The position numbers and the translations under genes were made by a program. The notes below the pieces were generated by a model. The model did not search any database and had not been told where the DNA came from. It worked only from the letters and a program-made list of their open reading frames with translations. Of a stretch of DNA of 64,000 nt, positions 60,950 to 64,000 are shown piece after piece. Every line of letters begins with the position of its first letter. Positions within the stretch are counted from its first letter, which is position 1. This stretch comes from an uncultured Bacteroidales bacterium (GTDB taxonomy: Bacteria > Bacteroidota > Bacteroidia > Bacteroidales > Paludibacteraceae): assembly GCA_946414805.1 (NCBI GenBank), contig CAMKPZ010000002.1, positions 1-64,000 on the forward strand, given 5' to 3'.

Positions 60950-62507
60950 ATTGTTTTAGACCGTATTGTTTACTTTTTTGAATGACATGCACAACATCCT
61001 TGCGGGAATTATTTTTAACTGCCATATTGTTTTAGACCGTATTGTTTACTTTTTTGAATGACATGCACAACCCACTGCGGAATAGTCTGATGCGGATTGT
61101 ATTGTTTTAGACCGTATTGTTTACTTTTTTGAATGACATGCACAACACCTCGGCGAAATCATCCCATCCTCCCTCGATTGTTTTAGACCGTATTGTTTAC
61201 TTTTTTGAATGACATGCACAACCTGACATTTGCCGACGAATTATCGGCATTATTGTTTTAGACCGTATTGTTTACTTTTTTGAATGACATGCACAACGAC
61301 TTCGCTCAGGGAAGCGTCCGCCGTCTATTGTTTTAGACCGTATTGTTTACTTTTTTGAATGACATGCACAACATCGCGGGATAGTGCAGTGGTAGCACGC
61401 GAATTGTTTTAGACCGTATTGTTTACTTTTTTGAATGACATGCACAACATATATGAAAAAGACTGAAAACAATCTCAATTGTTTTAGACCGTATTGTTTA
61501 CTTTTTGAATGACATGCACAACGAGGAGTTTGGCATTGTGATTTCTATCGTTATTGTTTTAGACCGTATTGTTTACTTTTTGAATGACATGCACAACTAC
61601 CTTTTTGCCGGAGGTCCGTTATGAGTTATTGTTTTAGACCGTATTGTTTACTTTTTGAATGACATGCACAACTATACCGCAGGCAGTTATGCAGACGCGA
61701 TTATTGTTTTAGACCGTATTGTTTACTTTTTGAATGACATGCACAACCCGGATCGTCATAGCCTTATAGGTCATAACATTGTTTTAGACCGTATTGTTTA
61801 CTTTTTGAATGACATGCACAACTACCGATTACATCAAAAAGCAGATGGAAGGATTGTTTTAGACCGTATTGTTTACTTTTTGAATGACATGCACAACCGT
61901 ATTGGACTTATCGCTTACCTACCACTGATTGTTTTAGACCGTATTGTTTACTTTTTGAATGACATGCACAACATGTCCGACTCAAGGAAGACGGCTCGTA
62001 TGATTGTTTTAGACCGTATTGTTTACTTTTTGAATGACATGCACAACATGTAATACACTACTTCAAAGTAACCGCCTATTGTTTTAGACCGTATTGTTTA
62101 CTTTTTGAATGACATGCACAACAATTTTGAACACGCATTTTTTTTAATGGTAATTGTTTTAGACCGTATTGTTTACTTTTTGAATGACATGCACAACAGT
62201 TGCAAGCTCGCAATCGCGAGATCAACATTGTTTTAGACCGTATTGTTTACTTTTTGAATGACATGCACAACGATATCTGATCGGCGAAGCATACGCACGC
62301 CATTGTTTTAGACCGTATTGTTTACTTTTTTGAATGACATGCACAACCAAGCAAACACTTTAGTATGTTATATGTTAATTGTTTTAGACCGTATTGTTTA
62401 CTTTTTTGAATGACATACACAACGACGCCCCGCCCGACGGCATCAATGACATATTGTTTTAGACCTCTATTGTTTACTTCGCATGATTTCTGGTTTACTT
62501 TTTGAAT
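60950..62507 (-). CRISPR. type II-C CRISPR array, 20 spacers
   Basis: Twenty full repeats plus one degenerate terminal repeat (62453-62507) separate 20 spacers of 29-30 bp. Repeats starting at 60950-61403 (seven) and 62302-62378 (two) are 46 bp with T6 in the centre; the eleven from 61478 to 62227 are 45 bp with T5. The repeat at 62378 has one G-to-A change. The tracrRNA shows that crRNAs come from the minus strand (repeat 5' end GTTGTGCATGTC). The degenerate end lies next to the cas1 stop codon. I saw no strong promoter there, so transcription may come from the cas9-cas1 operon or from within repeats. Confidence 0.97.
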
Positions 62508-62514
62508 CTACTTA

Positions 62515-63399
62515 CTACCAATCAGGATAAATGATTTTTCTTGCTGTTCCACTATAACATTTTTGCACACTTTGTGCCGTTGTTTGTATAGCTAACATCA
62601 TTGGACTGCGATGACCGGAGATATTGACATCCATGGTGGTTACTCCCAATAGTTCGCGTTTTTGCTCAGAAGAAATATCGTTTGTTACTCCACCCTTATT
62701 CCACATTTCCAACACTTTCATATCCACAAACGGACGGTAAGGTTCCATAATATCATCTGCCAGACAATAGGCATCATATCGGCTATGATGATGAATGCCT
62801 AATGTCGGTAATAATCCTGCTCCCACCAATGCGCGAGCCATCATTGCACGCACTATACTATAGCCATAATTGAGTAGATTATTAGGCGGCAAACCTTGCG
62901 GATCGCGGATAAACGCATCTTTCTCAAACATATTGCGCCAGTAATATGCCGCTGCGCGTGCCTCCATGTTATCTGTATCGCCGGAACGCACATCTTTAGC
63001 CCATTTAAACATGTTTCCGTGCTCGATTTGTTGCATACCCAATACGTGTGCTTGCCCTGAAATCTTAGCAACTATCGTCTGCTGCCACATCTGTTTTTTG
63101 AGTGGTTCAGATGCTTCTATCTGTTCGCGGAAACGCTCACTTTGCAAGTTGTGTCCGTCTAACGGAAGCATCAGTCCTACCGGAAGATGTTTGTCGTTGC
63201 TTGTAACAATCGCACAGTTATTTGCCAAGAGTGCGTCAAGGAGGGCGTGCGTGATAGTTATTTGCTTATGATCGAGGATCACAACTCCGACATCTTCAAT
63301 GGGCACGGTACGTGTCGTATCTTGCAACTCCACAACCATCTGCTCCAATTTGAGGCTCAGTCGTGTGGGATTCTCAAAACAAAGAACTCTCTTAATCAT
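62515..63399 (-). CDS. cas1: CRISPR-associated endonuclease Cas1 (type II)
   Basis: A 294-residue integrase of the adaptation complex. It has the N-terminal beta domain (MIKRVLCFENPTRLSLKLEQ) and a helical catalytic domain with a metal-site Glu in NMEARAAAYYWRNMF and His and Asp in HHHSRYDAYCLADDIMEPYR. The length fits type II Cas1. It starts inside the cas9 stop (ATGA overlap), so it is translated with cas9. Its stop codon abuts the degenerate terminal repeat of the array. Confidence 0.97.
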   Translation of the reverse strand: MIKRVLCFENPTRLSLKLEQMVVELQDTTRTVPIEDVGVVILDHKQITITHALLDALLANNCAIVTSNDKHLPVGLMLPLDGHNLQSERFREQIEASEPLKKQMWQQTIVAKISGQAHVLGMQQIEHGNMFKWAKDVRSGDTDNMEARAAAYYWRNMFEKDAFIRDPQGLPPNNLLNYGYSIVRAMMARALVGAGLLPTLGIHHHSRYDAYCLADDIMEPYRPFVDMKVLEMWNKGGVTNDISSEQKRELLGVTTMDVNISGHRSPMMLAIQTTAQSVQKCYSGTARKIIYPDW

Positions 63400-64000
63400 T
63401 TCTCTATTAGATTACCAAGTCGATCTACATTAATCGGCTTACAAATTTCTTTGATTAATGGCTCATCTTGGCTTACGCGTGATATTTTGTTTAACTGAGA
63501 ATATTCAACCTTATTTACTATTGGCGAGGCAACTGCTACTGGTATGAAATATGCATCAACATCACTTGACGAAACAAATTTATATATTCTGGATTTATCC
63601 AATCTTATGTTTCCACTATGTATTTCCTCTGCAGTTGGTACATAGACCAAATCTCCCGGAGAAAGAATAAATTGTAGTTTTGCATTCTCTGCAACTATAC
63701 TTTCAGAATGCGCCCATTCGTCTAATAATGTACGCCATTCTTTCTTTCCGCGTTTCTGGCAATCCACCGCCACTTTGAATGGAACGGTAACAAAAGAACG
63801 TTTATCAGAGCCCTCTTTTGTTTTGGTAGAATAAACAGCAAAGAAAAGGTTTGTTCCTTTGTCTGCTTCTACAAACTTTTTGCTCTTAGCGCCAATCTGT
63901 CCCACGGCAAACTTCTCTGCTTTCTCATACGTGCGTACCTTATATATTGGTTTATGAAGTACACCGTTATTAAGAGCCTGAATATTTGCATTCATCTGCT
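63396..64000 (-). CDS. cas9: Cas9 (type II-C), C-terminal part, cut by window edge
   Basis: The reading frame is open to the right edge; about 200 C-terminal residues are visible. They fit the PAM-interacting and C-terminal region of Bacteroidota II-C Cas9: PIYKVRTYEKAEKFAVGQIG, TNLFFAVYSTKTKEGSDKRS, LQFILSPGDLVYVPTAEEI and the end PINVDRLGNLIEK. HNH and RuvC domains lie outside the window. Overlaps cas1 by 4 bp. Identity rests on this C-terminal pattern plus cas1, tracrRNA and array. Confidence 0.9.
   Translation of the reverse strand, partial: QMNANIQALNNGVLHKPIYKVRTYEKAEKFAVGQIGAKSKKFVEADKGTNLFFAVYSTKTKEGSDKRSFVTVPFKVAVDCQKRGKKEWRTLLDEWAHSESIVAENAKLQFILSPGDLVYVPTAEEIHSGNIRLDKSRIYKFVSSSDVDAYFIPVAVASPIVNKVEYSQLNKISRVSQDEPLIKEICKPINVDRLGNLIEK

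Noticed and set aside
61655..62053. 132-residue open frame running through CRISPR repeats and spacers
   Set aside because: It is open only because the 45-bp repeats plus 30-bp spacers give a 75-bp period; the product is the translated repeat, not a protein.

Overview
The window looks like a chromosomal segment of a Bacteroidales bacterium (Bacteroidota). Supporting signs are the promoter form TTGC-N19-TAnnTTTG before most transcription units, the absence of obvious Shine-Dalgarno sites, SprA of the type IX secretion system (T9SS), a GldA-like ATPase, a BspA-like leucine-rich repeat protein, many Bacteroidota lipoproteins, the PG0541-type protein beside an RND pump, PPi-dependent phosphofructokinase and a type II-C CRISPR locus. 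The species cannot be named from sequence alone.

Layout. 1-4850 is a leftward accessory operon: two tandem uracil-DNA-glycosylase-like (UDG-like) proteins, a WYL regulator, a 92-residue protein, a third UDG-like protein, then a separately promoted pair. Both promoters carry the same 17-bp palindrome at the same spacing. 4850-7560 holds a palindrome-rich non-coding stretch, a DUF3987-type protein, an inverted-repeat element and a small gene. 7590-13670 is a five-gene leftward operon of exported proteins with near-identical signal peptides, preceded by 21-bp-spaced direct repeats and a membrane-bound AraC-type regulator (13808-14875). 15024-20987 is a seven-gene leftward cluster of exported proteins of unknown function. 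21089-22813 encodes a GGGtGRT protein and an Fe-S scaffold. 23034-23947 is an AbiEii-type toxin-antitoxin pair. 24042-27731 is ntrC-like, recF and a GHL10-type glycosidase. 27942-36813 carries an exported OB-fold-like protein and a TetR/TolC/MFP/RND efflux operon with two inserted four-helix-bundle genes. 37100-38986 has a structured RNA region and two lipoproteins. 39128-49640 carries gldA-like, ruvB, a NadR-like kinase, the very large sprA and ruvA. 49676-50417 is non-coding and full of hairpin elements. 50418-59822 holds surface proteins, a THUMP-like methyltransferase, a SpoIID-like protein, a glycosyltransferase, tRNA-Gln, a small exported protein and pfp. 60330-64000 is a rearranged type II-C CRISPR locus: tracrRNA, an inverted cas2, an array of 20 spacers, cas1 and the C-terminal end of cas9.

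The most unusual theme is a set of short-period tandem repeats (7-10 bp units). They lie at gene junctions, supply start and stop codons, and sit in frame inside genes (recF, the glycosidase, ruvA, sprA, pfp, the SpoIID-like gene and others). Two pairs of inverted arms made of such repeats each enclose a four-helix-bundle (S23/Avd-like) gene. Three further pairs enclose only 41-121 bp. I infer one family of mobile or formerly mobile hairpin elements, with ORF-bearing and ORF-less forms. The second candidate for an undescribed system is the WYL/UDG-like operon at the left end.
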